A stretch of DNA of 34,705 bases from Saprospiraceae bacterium (GCA_021299835.1 JAJTER010000040.1:1-34705), one strand, 5' to 3'. Positions 17,213 to 26,339 are shown, counted from the first letter of the stretch. Numbers and translations are program-made. Notes: generated by a model not told the origin, from the sequence alone.

Positions 17213-17305
17213 ATGCCATGTGGAAAAAAGCGTAAAAGACATAAAATAGCTTCTCACAAAAGAAAGAAAAGATTACGTAAGAATCGTCACAAAAAGAAAA
17301 AATAG
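17213..17305 (+). CDS. AURKAIP1/COX24-domain small ribosomal-type protein (30 residues)
   Basis: ATG at 17213, TAG at 17303-17305. The product opens MPCGKKRKRHKIASHKRKKR and continues with LRKNRH and a Lys tail: 21 of 30 residues are Lys, Arg or His. This is close to the short Bacteroidota proteins of the AURKAIP1/COX24 family (PF08213), related to mitochondrial ribosomal protein mS38 and thought to be a ribosome-bound basic peptide. It is too short for most gene callers. It sits between the TPR gene and rng on the same strand, with an A-rich leader (CTCTAAAAAAAGAATATT) and no strong Shine-Dalgarno site. The family call is strong because nearly every residue fits. Confidence 0.88.
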   Translation: MPCGKKRKRHKIASHKRKKRLRKNRHKKKK

Positions 17306-17344
17306 GTAGTCTCTAGCCCTTCTTTTAAGGGTTTATAGGGAATG

Positions 17345-17352
17345 TATATTTG
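17345..17352 (+). promoter_or_regulatory. Probable -7 box of an rng promoter
   Basis: TATATTTG is a perfect Bacteroidota -7 box. A TTTA at 17323-17326 is at nearly the right distance (18 bases) for the -33 box. Transcription would begin near 17359, about 120 bases before the probable rng start, so the inverted repeat at 17369-17424 would be in the leader RNA. A weak CCCTT/AAGGG hairpin (17317-17331) precedes it. Confidence 0.5.
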
Positions 17353-17368
17353 TTTCGCTCCCATTTGT

Positions 17369-17424
17369 GGTTAATTAAGTGAATTATCTATGATTTTTTA
17401 TGGATAATTTGCTTAATTATAACC
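17369..17424 (+). repeat. Long imperfect inverted repeat in the rng leader
   Basis: The left arm GGTTAATTAAGTGAATTATC (17369-17388) pairs with the right arm at 17403-17424 (GATAATT, TG, CTTAATTA, TA, ACC). There is one 2-base mismatch and one 2-base bulge; the loop is 14 bases (TATGATTTTTTATG). It ends 57 bases before the probable GTG start of rng. It may be an RNA leader element or an AU-rich terminator of the preceding transcript. Confidence 0.65.
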
Positions 17425-17481
17425 TTATTTTTGCTTTTACAGAAACATTCCTTTCTGCTATTTTTTCTAAATTATTCTCTT

Positions 17482-19035
17482 GTGGAAAAAGAACTTGTTA
17501 TTTCCTCGACTTCAACAGAAGTGGAAATTGCCTTAATTGAAAATGCTCATCTTGTTGAAATTCATTCGCAAAAAGTTAATAATAACTTTTCTGTGGGTGA
17601 TATCTTTTTAGGGAGTGTTAAAAAATTAATGCCTGGCTTAAATGCTGCTTTTATTGAGATAGGACATAATAAAGATGCTTTTTTGCATTATACCGACCTG
17701 GGGCCAAAACTCAAATCTCTTACCAGATTTACCCAGTCAGCCGTAAATGGTAGCCAAAATACTCCAACGCTTGATAATTTTACGCTGGATCCTGAAATTG
17801 TTAAAACAGGGAGAATCGATCAGGTCCTTGCAAAACGCGACCTCCTACTCGTCCAGGTTTTAAAAGAGCCTATTTCAACCAAAGGCCCTCGCTTAAGTTG
17901 TGAAATTACTATTCCAGGTAGATTTTTAGTTTTAACTCCCTTCTCTGATATTGTTGCCGTTTCTAAAAAAATTGCCAATAACGAAGAGAGAAAAAGACTT
18001 AAACTTCTCATAGAAAGTATCAAACCTAAAAACTTTGGTATCATTGTTCGTACCGCCGCAGAAGGTAAATTAGTAGCCGATCTTCATGAAGAATTAGGCT
18101 TTATGATGGGTAAATGGAATGATCTATTCTCTGCTCTTCATAAAGGTGCAGCGCCAATGAAATTGCTCAGTGAGCTTGACAAAACATCAAGTATATTAAG
18201 AGATCTTCTTAGCGATTCTTTCAATAAAATACTGGTCGATGACAAAGATCTTTATCAGAGTATTCGTAATTATTTAGCTACTATCGCTCCCGATCAAGTA
18301 GGTATAGTTCAGCTTTATAAAGGTAATAATCCCATTTTTGAATCAATGGGCATTATTAAACAAATTAAGTCTTCCTTCGGTAAAACTGCCTCTCTTCCCA
18401 GTGGTGCTTACCTGGTAATCGAGCATACAGAGGCAATGCATGTCATCGACGTAAATAGTGGCCATAAAATGAGCTCTCAAAATGCCGATGAGGCTATCAT
18501 GAGGGTTAATGTCGAGGCCGCTGCGGAAATTGCCAGGCAACTTCGCTTAAGAGATATTGGAGGAATTATCATCGTCGATTTTATCGATATGAAAAACTCT
18601 GAGTATAAAAAGGACCTGCTCAGTGTCATGCGGGCAGCAATGAAAAAAGATAGAGCGCAACATACTATCTTGCCCTTGAGTAAGTTCGGCTTGATGCAGA
18701 TTACTCGTCAAAGAGTTCGTCCTGAAGTGAAAATTGATACAACAGAGGTTTGTCCAACTTGTAACGGAACTGGTAAAATCAATCCTTCTATCCTTATAGT
18801 GGATGATATTGAACGTGATCTGAATTTTATCTTTCAATCCAGACCTTCAGCTAAAATTACTATCGTCGCCCATCCTTACATTCATGCCTTTCTTAAAATG
18901 GGGTTATATAGCAAACAATTGCAATGGTCTTTTCGTCACATGAAATGGATAAAAATAGCCCCTTCCAATGAACAACATATTTCAGGATATCAATTTTTCG
19001 ACGAAAATAATGATCAGATTCGACTAAATTCCTAG
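17482..19035 (+). CDS. rng: Ribonuclease G/E family endoribonuclease
   Basis: Endoribonuclease that cleaves AU-rich single-stranded RNA in rRNA maturation and mRNA decay. I start at GTG 17482 (VEKELVISSTSTEVE), because homologues begin with this strand; the longer frame from TTG 17431 adds 17 hydrophobic residues unlike the family. An S1-like domain begins at GDIFLGSVKKLMPGLNAAFI. The catalytic metal residues are D323 in VIDVNSGH and D366 in IIVDFIDM. The Zn-link is C424-P-T-C427 in CPTCNGTG. The total is 517 residues, without the long E. coli RNase E degradosome tail. Its own promoter and a structured leader lie upstream. Confidence 0.94.
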   Translation: MEKELVISSTSTEVEIALIENAHLVEIHSQKVNNNFSVGDIFLGSVKKLMPGLNAAFIEIGHNKDAFLHYTDLGPKLKSLTRFTQSAVNGSQNTPTLDNFTLDPEIVKTGRIDQVLAKRDLLLVQVLKEPISTKGPRLSCEITIPGRFLVLTPFSDIVAVSKKIANNEERKRLKLLIESIKPKNFGIIVRTAAEGKLVADLHEELGFMMGKWNDLFSALHKGAAPMKLLSELDKTSSILRDLLSDSFNKILVDDKDLYQSIRNYLATIAPDQVGIVQLYKGNNPIFESMGIIKQIKSSFGKTASLPSGAYLVIEHTEAMHVIDVNSGHKMSSQNADEAIMRVNVEAAAEIARQLRLRDIGGIIIVDFIDMKNSEYKKDLLSVMRAAMKKDRAQHTILPLSKFGLMQITRQRVRPEVKIDTTEVCPTCNGTGKINPSILIVDDIERDLNFIFQSRPSAKITIVAHPYIHAFLKMGLYSKQLQWSFRHMKWIKIAPSNEQHISGYQFFDENNDQIRLNS

Positions 19036-19041
19036 TTCTTA

Positions 19042-19140
19042 TCAGTTCATCGGACAGCCACATCCTGTTTTGCAAGCATTTATTAAAAGGGAAATGATCA
19101 CTAACAGTATGGAAACGTAATTTATTTTTAGTTTTTTCAT
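19042..19140 (-). CDS. Small Cys-rich lipoprotein, 32 residues
   Basis: ATG at 19138-19140, TGA at 19042-19044, between rng and the glycosyltransferase gene but on the opposite strand. The start MKKLKINYV is basic. A hydrophobic stretch (SILLVIISLL) leads to INAC (C23), a fair lipobox. The mature part would be only ten residues, CKTGCGCPMN, with three Cys and a CGC motif. The codons directly before the start contain TAAGGT, a weak ribosome-binding site. I do not recognise the family with certainty, although short Bacteroidota lipoproteins ending in GCGCP-like tails seem familiar. It could have a metal or redox role, but that is speculation. Confidence 0.55.
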   Translation of the reverse strand: MKKLKINYVSILLVIISLLINACKTGCGCPMN

Positions 19141-19229
19141 ACCTTAAAGATAATTTAATATCAGTTTTACACCAAGTTAATAAATAGCCTTCAATTTTGT
19201 TCTTTTAAAAGTTCAAATTTGTACCGCCA

Positions 19230-20369
19230 ATGACAGTCTTTCTAAATAACCAAGCAGCATCAGGAAGTAAATTTTTTCCCGAAATTAATGAACCAGCTAT
19301 TTTGGTAACTCCTTTAGACTGGGGTTTAGGTCATGCTACTCGGTGTATTCCGATTATTCGCTGTTTGTTAGCTCTAAAACAACCTGTTTTATTGGGAGGT
19401 TGTGGGGACTCTCTTAAAGTATTGAGACTCGAATTCCCAGATTTACCATTCGTCCTCCTTCCCGAATATAATATGCGTTACCCCAAAGAAAATATGCTTT
19501 GGAACGTTGCGCTGAAATTACCTCAGCTTCTTTCTACCTTTGTTAAAGAACAACAAGTAGTAAAAGCACTTTATAAAAATAATAAAATAAAGGCGATTAT
19601 TTCTGATAACAGATACGGTTGTTTTCATCCCGATATTCCTTCCGTCCTCGTTACTCATCAGGTTTATCCTATCGTTCCTTTGCCTTCTGTCGAAAAGGGT
19701 ATTCAAAAATATGTGCAGCTTTTAATAAATCAATTTAACGCCTGTTGGATTCCTGATATGCCCGAGGCTTCTTCCTCCCTGGCTGGCAAATTGGCCCACC
19801 CAATGGTGAAAAATGCCCGATGTATCGGGCCTTTAAGCAGATTAGCTCCTCAAGAGGATTTAATTAACCCTGCGTTTAAAGTGCTCTTTCTTCTTTCAGG
19901 TCCAGAACCTCAACGAACTTATCTTGAAAATATCATTAGGGAACAAGTAGTCTCTCTCGATGGAAATTATGCTTTAGTTCAGGGGCTTCCCAATCAAGTA
20001 AATGCAGCTTCCTTTACAGAGGGGAATTTATCTGTTTTCCCTTACGTTCAAGCTAATGAGTTATCTCTTTTAATTGCAAACAGTGAAATGGTTCTCTGTA
20101 GAGCTGGGTATAGTACCCTTATGGACCTTGCCTTTTTTGGGAAGAAAGCCATTTTCGTTCCAACACCAGGGCAAACAGAACAAATCTATTTGGCAGATCA
20201 ATTACATGAAGCAAATAGAGGTACTACCGTTTCTCAAGATAAATTAATTCTGATGGAAGCAATAAAAAAAGCGGAACTTACCGTCGGGCTGCCTAAGTAC
20301 AAACCAAATATTGGGGTTGATTTACTTATGGACGCAGTAAAGGATTTGCTAATTCTTTGTGAGAAATAA
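19230..20369 (+). CDS. MurG/GT28-like glycosyltransferase family protein
   Basis: A 379-residue GT-B-like protein without signal peptide. The N-terminal domain starts VTPLDWGLGHATRCIPIIR; the GLGHATR loop corresponds to the G-GH loop of MurG-type enzymes. The C-terminal domain has LFLLSGPEPQRTYLE, then VLCRAGYSTLMDLAFFGKKA and FVPTPGQTEQIYLA, the nucleotide-sugar-binding block. It likely transfers a sugar from a nucleotide donor, but acceptor and product are unknown. It is a single gene; its stop lies one base from the stop of convergent pth. Confidence 0.83.
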   Translation: MTVFLNNQAASGSKFFPEINEPAILVTPLDWGLGHATRCIPIIRCLLALKQPVLLGGCGDSLKVLRLEFPDLPFVLLPEYNMRYPKENMLWNVALKLPQLLSTFVKEQQVVKALYKNNKIKAIISDNRYGCFHPDIPSVLVTHQVYPIVPLPSVEKGIQKYVQLLINQFNACWIPDMPEASSSLAGKLAHPMVKNARCIGPLSRLAPQEDLINPAFKVLFLLSGPEPQRTYLENIIREQVVSLDGNYALVQGLPNQVNAASFTEGNLSVFPYVQANELSLLIANSEMVLCRAGYSTLMDLAFFGKKAIFVPTPGQTEQIYLADQLHEANRGTTVSQDKLILMEAIKKAELTVGLPKYKPNIGVDLLMDAVKDLLILCEK

Positions 20370-20370
20370 C

Positions 20371-20931
20371 CTATTTGTTTATCTCGTTCATAGCCAAACT
20401 AATGCCTAAAGAAACAAACTTTTTTACGGCATCTGCACTCTTGGAAATAATTTCGCTGAGTTGCTTATTCTCCTCTTCGCTCCATTCGCCAAGAACATAA
20501 TCAACTTGTATCCCTTTTTGTTCCGGACGACTTATCCCGACTCTTAGCCTCGGATACTCAGTACCGTTTAGCACGGCCTGGATATCTTTGAGCCCATTGT
20601 GCCCACCGTCACTTCCTCGAGGCTTTAAACGAACCGTTCCAAAATCAAAATTCAAATCATCAACAATAACCAGTAAATTGTTTTTGTCAATTTTTTCTTT
20701 CTGCATCCAGTAATTAACAGCCTTCCCACTTAAATTCATATAGGTGGTAGGTTTTACTAAAATAAGCTGCTTCCCTTTATATTTTATCCTGGCTATATGC
20801 GCCAGTGTTTCATTTTGAAATGAAACACCGGCGGCATTGGCTAGTTCATCTACTACTTTGAAACCAATATTATGCCTGGTTTCAGCATATTCAGCCCCTT
20901 TATTTCCAAGGCCAACAATTAAATACTTCAT
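20371..20931 (-). CDS. pth: Peptidyl-tRNA hydrolase
   Basis: Releases tRNA from prematurely dropped peptidyl-tRNA, in the cytoplasm. The catalytic block MKYLIVGLGNKGAEYAETRH gives N10 and H20. Further motifs are YMNLSGKAV (N66), IVDDLNFDFG with D91/D92, and GSDGGHNGLKD (N112). The 186 residues are exactly typical. It is the last gene of a unit with dapD (10 bases upstream) and ends 1 base from the convergent glycosyltransferase gene; no terminator is visible between them. Confidence 0.96.
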   Translation of the reverse strand: MKYLIVGLGNKGAEYAETRHNIGFKVVDELANAAGVSFQNETLAHIARIKYKGKQLILVKPTTYMNLSGKAVNYWMQKEKIDKNNLLVIVDDLNFDFGTVRLKPRGSDGGHNGLKDIQAVLNGTEYPRLRVGISRPEQKGIQVDYVLGEWSEEENKQLSEIISKSADAVKKFVSLGISLAMNEINK

Positions 20932-20941
20932 GAAGTGAAAA

Positions 20942-21760
20942 TTAAACAGCTACATTGTGCTCTCTTAAAGCATCATTTAGGGATACTTTTTTATCTGTAG
21001 ATTCTTTCCGTTTTCCAATGATTAAAGCCGCAGGTACCTGGTATTGCCCGGCTGGGAATGTTTTAGTGTAACTTCCGGGAATGACTACTGATCCGGGAGG
21101 AACGTATCCTTTGTGAGTGATTGGTTCTGAACCAGTTACATCTATAATGTGGGTGCTTTTGGTTAATACCACATTAGCTCCCAAAACAGCTTCTTTTCCT
21201 ACCCTTACCCCCTCAACGACAATACATCGGGAGCCAATAAAACAATCGTCCTCGATAATAGTAGGTGTTGCTTGAAGCGGTTCAAGGACGCCTCCAATAC
21301 CGACGCCACCACTTAAATGCACGTTTCTGCCAATTTGGGCGCATGAACCTACCGTTGCCCAGGTATCAACCATCGTACCGCTGCCAACCCATGCCCCGAT
21401 GTTTACATAGGAAGGCATTAAGATTACCCCACTTTCTAAAAAGGAACCATGTCTGGCAATCGCATGCGGTACTACACGAACTCCCTGTGAAGCATATCCT
21501 TTCTTTAAGGGAATTTTGTCGTGAAACTCAAAGGGGCCAACTTCTATCGTTTCCATTTCACTAATGGGAAAATAAAGTACCACCGCTTTTTTTATCCATT
21601 CATGGACTTGCCAATTTCCTGATTCGTCAGGCTCGGCAACACGTAATTTGCCCTTATCCAGTTGTTCGATAACTGAGAAAATAGCCTCTTTTGTGCCGCT
21701 TTCTTTTAAAAGCTCCCTGTTATCCCAGGCAGATTCAATGATTTGCTTCTCGTTAAGCAT
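20942..21760 (-). CDS. dapD: 2,3,4,5-tetrahydropyridine-2,6-dicarboxylate N-succinyltransferase
   Basis: Succinyl-CoA-dependent step of the succinylase branch of lysine and diaminopimelate synthesis, feeding peptidoglycan. The 272 residues start with an alpha-helical N-terminal domain, then a left-handed beta-helix of hexapeptide repeats (VNIGAWVGSGTMVDTWATVG, IGRNVHLSGGVGIGG, IEDDCFIGSRCIVVEGVRVG). The C-terminal part PPGSVVIPGSYTKTFPAG is as in DapD. It lies between an unknown exported-protein gene (22 bases) and pth (10 bases), all on the minus strand and probably co-transcribed. Confidence 0.95.
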   Translation of the reverse strand: MLNEKQIIESAWDNRELLKESGTKEAIFSVIEQLDKGKLRVAEPDESGNWQVHEWIKKAVVLYFPISEMETIEVGPFEFHDKIPLKKGYASQGVRVVPHAIARHGSFLESGVILMPSYVNIGAWVGSGTMVDTWATVGSCAQIGRNVHLSGGVGIGGVLEPLQATPTIIEDDCFIGSRCIVVEGVRVGKEAVLGANVVLTKSTHIIDVTGSEPITHKGYVPPGSVVIPGSYTKTFPAGQYQVPAALIIGKRKESTDKKVSLNDALREHNVAV

Positions 21761-21782
21761 TCTTTATTTGTTTGGGTATTAA

Positions 21783-23207
21783 TTAAAATTCTAACCTGGC
21801 TAAACGAAGTCTTCCCCTCCTTTCACTAGGTATGATTATACGCTGGGCATTGACTTGTAAAGCGTCTTTAAAACGAAGTCTTATTTTCTGATTTTCAGTA
21901 CTTAAAATGCTTTTTCGTTCCGATTTTCCATCGCCTCTTAATAAATATTCACTTACCGTGTTCTCATATTTTATTTCATCATTGAAAAGAAGATGCAACT
22001 TTTCAGGCGTCCGAAATATGAAAAAAGAGGAAAAGGCCCCCATGTCATCCTGCGAATATTGTTTCTTATATAAAATGGACTGCCAATGAAATTCCCCGTC
22101 CGGATTAATAGCTATGATGAATATATCGTTGTAATAATAATCTATTATGCTGCGGCTGAAATTATCATACATCATCCGGTTCATATTATTTATCCGCCGC
22201 TCCATATCCTGCGATTCTTCCCCTATAATTAAAAGACCCCCATCTTGTCTTAAAATAAGATCAGCAATGTTAATATTCATTATGCCCCGGTTATTTCTCG
22301 AATCTTTACCCTCTAAATCTGACACAAACCGATCGTTGAATGCCTGTAATTTTGCCTTTTCTAAATTTCCCTCAGGACTAAGATTTACAAGAAAGTATCC
22401 CTCCGCTTTTTCAGGATTCCTATTATAATAGAATCCCGACGCAATTAATTTTTTATTCAGATTATCGAATATGAACCGTGCATCATACACTACTTTTTCT
22501 CCTAAATGTATGGTTGAAATTTTAGGGCCAGATTGTCCTTTACCATAAATGATTAGCCTGAAATGCCCCTCTTCCCTTCTTTGTTTATATATACTCTCCT
22601 GTATAAAAGAATACATATTTCCTTCATTATCAATGGTTACAGACATTGGGTTGTCAAAATTACTGTAGCCGTCAATGACTATTCGCTTCTCCCATAGTAA
22701 GTCCATCGTCTCATTGTCAAGCACAAAAGCGTGTAGCTCATTTCCTTTGTCAATCGCATAAAACAAAACCTTATTCCTATCCTCAGATATAACCATTTCA
22801 TATTCTGGAAAGAATACAATAAAACCCATATTAATTAATGTAACAGAGTCTTTCAGATTAGCTGACGCATCATATCTATGTGCACGCAAATAGGTGTCTC
22901 CTTGTTGCCTGACTTGATAGATTAAGGTGAAATCACTCTCCCTGATGTTATAACCCATAATGCCGATCTGCTTCTTCTCGAAATTTAATTCCTTTGTCCA
23001 GGAATTTCTCATCTGTTCATCAAAGCCCGAAATTTCATATTTCAGGCCAATGGTACTCATCATTAATGCGTTACCCTTTATTTCTCCTAAAATATCGTAC
23101 TTAACCTCACTTCGCAAGGGAATTTCGTCAGAAACTATGAGCTTCTGGCCAAATCCATAGAAATAAATCAATGTTCCAATAAAAGTCGCTATCCATTTCA
23201 TATTCAT
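21783..23207 (-). CDS. Exported protein of unknown function (propeller-like beta-rich)
   Basis: I do not recognise the family. From Met at 23207 (MNMKWIATFIG) the protein has a signal-peptide-like start ending near YGFGQ and a mature domain of about 455 residues. The open frame continues 12 codons upstream to 23243, but that start would put a charged stretch before the leader, so I prefer 23207 (23201 is also possible). The sequence is beta-rich with repeated motifs of the kind seen in propellers, for example VLDNETMDLLWEKRIVIDG, SVTIDNEGNMYSFIQES and IIAINPDGEFHWQSILYK. No catalytic motif is evident. It is the first gene of a likely unit with dapD and pth. Confidence 0.7.
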   Translation of the reverse strand: MNMKWIATFIGTLIYFYGFGQKLIVSDEIPLRSEVKYDILGEIKGNALMMSTIGLKYEISGFDEQMRNSWTKELNFEKKQIGIMGYNIRESDFTLIYQVRQQGDTYLRAHRYDASANLKDSVTLINMGFIVFFPEYEMVISEDRNKVLFYAIDKGNELHAFVLDNETMDLLWEKRIVIDGYSNFDNPMSVTIDNEGNMYSFIQESIYKQRREEGHFRLIIYGKGQSGPKISTIHLGEKVVYDARFIFDNLNKKLIASGFYYNRNPEKAEGYFLVNLSPEGNLEKAKLQAFNDRFVSDLEGKDSRNNRGIMNINIADLILRQDGGLLIIGEESQDMERRINNMNRMMYDNFSRSIIDYYYNDIFIIAINPDGEFHWQSILYKKQYSQDDMGAFSSFFIFRTPEKLHLLFNDEIKYENTVSEYLLRGDGKSERKSILSTENQKIRLRFKDALQVNAQRIIIPSERRGRLRLARLEF

Positions 23208-23306
23208 AAATATAACTTTTTTCGACGTAATTATTTCCGCCAAAGGAAACGGTTTATTTAAATAAGTAACTTTATCCTATTATTGTTCAGATAAACGTCA
23301 AATTGT

Positions 23307-23912
23307 ATGAAAATCTTTCCCGCTTTATTTATTTTTTGTTCTCTTTGGTTCGCTTCTATAGCTGAAAATAGTCCAACCTGGTTGAGATATTCAGCTATTT
23401 CACCCGATGGAAATTCAATCGTTTTTACCTATAAAGGTGATCTTTGGCTTGTTCCAACCCAGGGAGGCGAAGCAGTGCCTATTACCTTTCACGAGGCGCA
23501 CGACTTTATGCCAGTGTGGTCAAATGATAGCAAAACTATCGCATTTTCGTCTGACAGATTTGGTAATTTTGATATTTTTACCGTTTCTGTAAACGGAGGT
23601 ACACCAAAAAGGTTAACCTATCATTCCGCTCCGGATTATCCTTACGAGTTTACAACCGATAATAAATTTATTGTTTTTGGTTCCGCACAAAAGGATCTGG
23701 CTGAAAATCGTCAGTTTCCTACAGGTTCTCAACCGGAGGTGTATAAAGTACCTTTGACCGGCGGGCAAGTTCAGCAAGTTTGGACTACCCCGGCTGAAGA
23801 TATTTCTATCCATAAAAATGGAAATCTTTGGGTTTATCACGATAAAAAAGGGGGAGAAAATGCATGGAGGAAACACCACTTCAAAAGTAGTGCAGGTTAC
23901 GAAATTTGCTAA
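23307..23912 (+). pseudogene. Tricorn-type protease, N-terminal part before a frameshift
   Basis: First part of one gene that continues in the next frame to 26331. A signal peptide (MKIFPALFIFCSLWFASIA) is followed by WD40/TolB-like propeller repeats (SPDGNSIVFTYKGDLWLVP, NDSKTIAFSSDRFGNFDIF). The frame runs through GGENAWRKHH at about 180-191, a block found in tricorn homologues, and then turns into FKSSAGYEIC and a stop. The break is just after the two His codons at 23874-23879. The most economical explanation is loss of two bases of a CACCACAC run. If real, the product is an exported propeller fragment without a protease. Confidence 0.8.
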
Positions 23913-26331
23913 GCATCCCGTTCGATTCCTCTCTCAATCCGATGCAGGAATACTCTGTTTTAGTTTTGATGGTAGTATTTATACTTTGAAAGATGGAGGT
24001 GCTCCGAAATTAGTAGATGTTAAAATCTCTAATGAAAATAGAAAGAATAATGAGCAAATTCTCTCCGTTAAAGGTGGCGTGCGCGGTATGGCTGTTTCTC
24101 CCGACGGTAAAGAGGTAGCTTATATCTATCGAGGTGAAGTGTTTGTTTCCTCTGTGGACGGGGGTATGACAAAACAAATTACAAAAACACCTGAACAGGA
24201 GGTTTCCGTTAGCTTTTCTCCAGACGGTAAGTCGCTGGTTTATGCTTCTGAAAGAGGGAACCGCTGGCAAATTTTTGAATCTACCAGGATTCGCTCAGAA
24301 GAACTTTATTTCTCTTCTTCTACTTTGCTTTCTGAAAAAATTCTTTTTACAAATGCAAATAATTGCTACCAACCCCTATTTTCCCCAAATGGCAAAGAAC
24401 TGGCGTTTATTGAAAATAGAATGACCTTGAAAATTTGGAATAAGGAAAGTGGCCAGTTTAGAACTATCTTAGGACAAGACCATCTCTTTGCTATGGGTGA
24501 AAATGACCAGTATTTTACCTGGAGTCCCGATAATAAATGGTTGATCTTTGATTATAGCCTTCCTGGTTCCGCCGTTGGGGAAATTGGATTAGTGGCCGCA
24601 GATGGTAAATCAAAACCCATTAATATCACTGAAAGTGGCTTCCAGGATTTTAATGCCAAATTTGCGCTCGGCGGGGAGGCCATCTTTTGGTTTAGTAATA
24701 GAGATGGTTTAAAATCAGTCGCTCAAAGTGGCAATAGTCAGTTAGATATATATGCTATTTATCTTACAAAAGAGGCTTTTGATAAATATAATTTGTCTAA
24801 AGAGGAATTTGCCTTGGCGAAAGAAATGTCCGATAAGAAATTAAAAAGAGATTCCACTGCAAAAAAAGATTCCTTGAATCTCTTGCAAATTGATTGGAAA
24901 AATATAGATAGTCGTAAAGTAAAATGGACCTTAAACTCTACCTCAATCTCTGATGCTGTGGTTAGTAAGGACGGAGAAACCTTGTTCTACTTAGCAAGGT
25001 ATGAAAAGGGTTTTAATCTTTGGTCCTTAAATCTTAGAACTAAAGAATCAAAAATTATCTCAAATCTTAATGCTTCCAGTGGAAATTTAACCTGGGATAA
25101 GGATTTTAAAAATATTTTCTTAAATGCCTCTGGGGGTATAATGAAAATTAATCCTGAATCTGGTAAACAGGAATCGGTCTCCATTCAGGGTGAAATGGTC
25201 TTGGATGTGTCTGCTGAGAGATTATATATGTTTCACCATGTTTGTAGAAAAACGGAAAGTACTTTTTATACCCAGTCTTTTCATGGCGTTCCCTGGAATG
25301 ATTATAAAACAGATTATTTAAAGCATCTTCCCCATATCTCTAATGGGTATGAATTTGCAGAGCTGCTCTCAGAATTATTGGGCGAATTGAATATCTCTCA
25401 CAGTGGAGCAAGATATTCAAATGCCACCCCGCAAGATGACGAAACTGCTTCTTTTGGTGTATTCTTTGATCCTTCTTTTGCGGGAAATGGTTGGAAAATT
25501 AAAGAGATAATCGTCGGCGGTCCGTTAGATAAGGCTGCCCTGAAAATTGGAGCCGGCGCCATCATCACCAGTATTGACGGACTTCTTTACGATAAAAATA
25601 CGGATCTCGCCGCTTTCCTAAATAGAAAGGCTGGTAAAAATGTACTCATTTCAGTGCAAGATTCAGGGAAGTCAGTGGAAATGGTGGTGCAACCCATCAG
25701 CCTGGCAGAAGAAAGTCGTCTGCTTTACAAAAGATGGGTGAAGAAAAATCAAGATGAGGTAGATAGATTGTCTTCTGGTCAGCTAGGTTATATTCATATT
25801 CCTGGAATGAGCGACGGTGCGTATAGAACGGTCTTTGAGGAAACGATGGGTAAATTTTTTAATAAAAAGGCGCTCGTAGTAGATACCCGATTCAATGGCG
25901 GCGGTGATTTAGTAGCTGATCTGGCTACTTTCTTTTCAGGGAAAAAATTTATGGATTATGCCGTCGATAATAGAAGCGCTGGATTTGAACCTAATTTCAG
26001 ATGGACTAAACCTATCATCTCTCTGGCCAATGAGGCTAATTATTCCGATGGTCACTGTTATGCCTATATGATCAAAGAATTAAATCTTGGTAAATTAGTG
26101 GGGCAACCTATTCCAGGCACTTGTACATTCGCTGGTTGGGAAGTTCTCCAGGATAATGCCATCCGCTGGGGTGTTCCTTCTTTGGGCGTAAAAGGTACGG
26201 ACGGGAAGTATCTGGAAAATGCTCAGACTTACCCAGATGTTACCGTTTGGAACGATTTTGATAAAATTTCAACAGGGAAAGATCAGCAATTAGAAGAGGC
26301 AATTCGCTTGCTTTTAGCTGAGTTAAAGTAA
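23818..26331 (+). pseudogene. Tricorn-type S41-family protease, C-terminal part after the frameshift
   Basis: This continues the tricorn homologue. The homologous part starts at about TSKVVQVTKF (from about 23877); the first 20 or so codons of the open frame are an out-of-frame shadow. Propeller repeats (VSPDGKEVAYIYRGEVFV, FSPDGKSLVYASERGN) are followed by a second propeller, a PDZ domain near KIGAGAIITSIDGLL, and the S41 core. Numbered in this fragment, the tricorn residues are intact: H528 (ISHSGARYS), S743-D744 (NYSDGHCY) and E800 (YLENAQ). ATG at 23860 has GGGGGAG before it and could allow re-initiation, but without an export signal. All later motifs are intact, so the lesion is recent or a sequencing/assembly error. 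Confidence 0.82.
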
Positions 26332-26339
26332 TGTGAAGG

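Noticed and set aside
17431-17481. Upstream TTG start giving RNase G 17 extra residues
   Set aside because: The added residues are hydrophobic and absent from the family, while GTG at 17482 puts the start at the conserved first strand.
23844-23860. A6G5 run and GGGGGAG-ATG as a programmed frameshift or restart in the tricorn gene
   Set aside because: Frame 1 still encodes the family block GGENAWRKHH downstream of the run, so the true break is after it; a restart product would lack the export signal.
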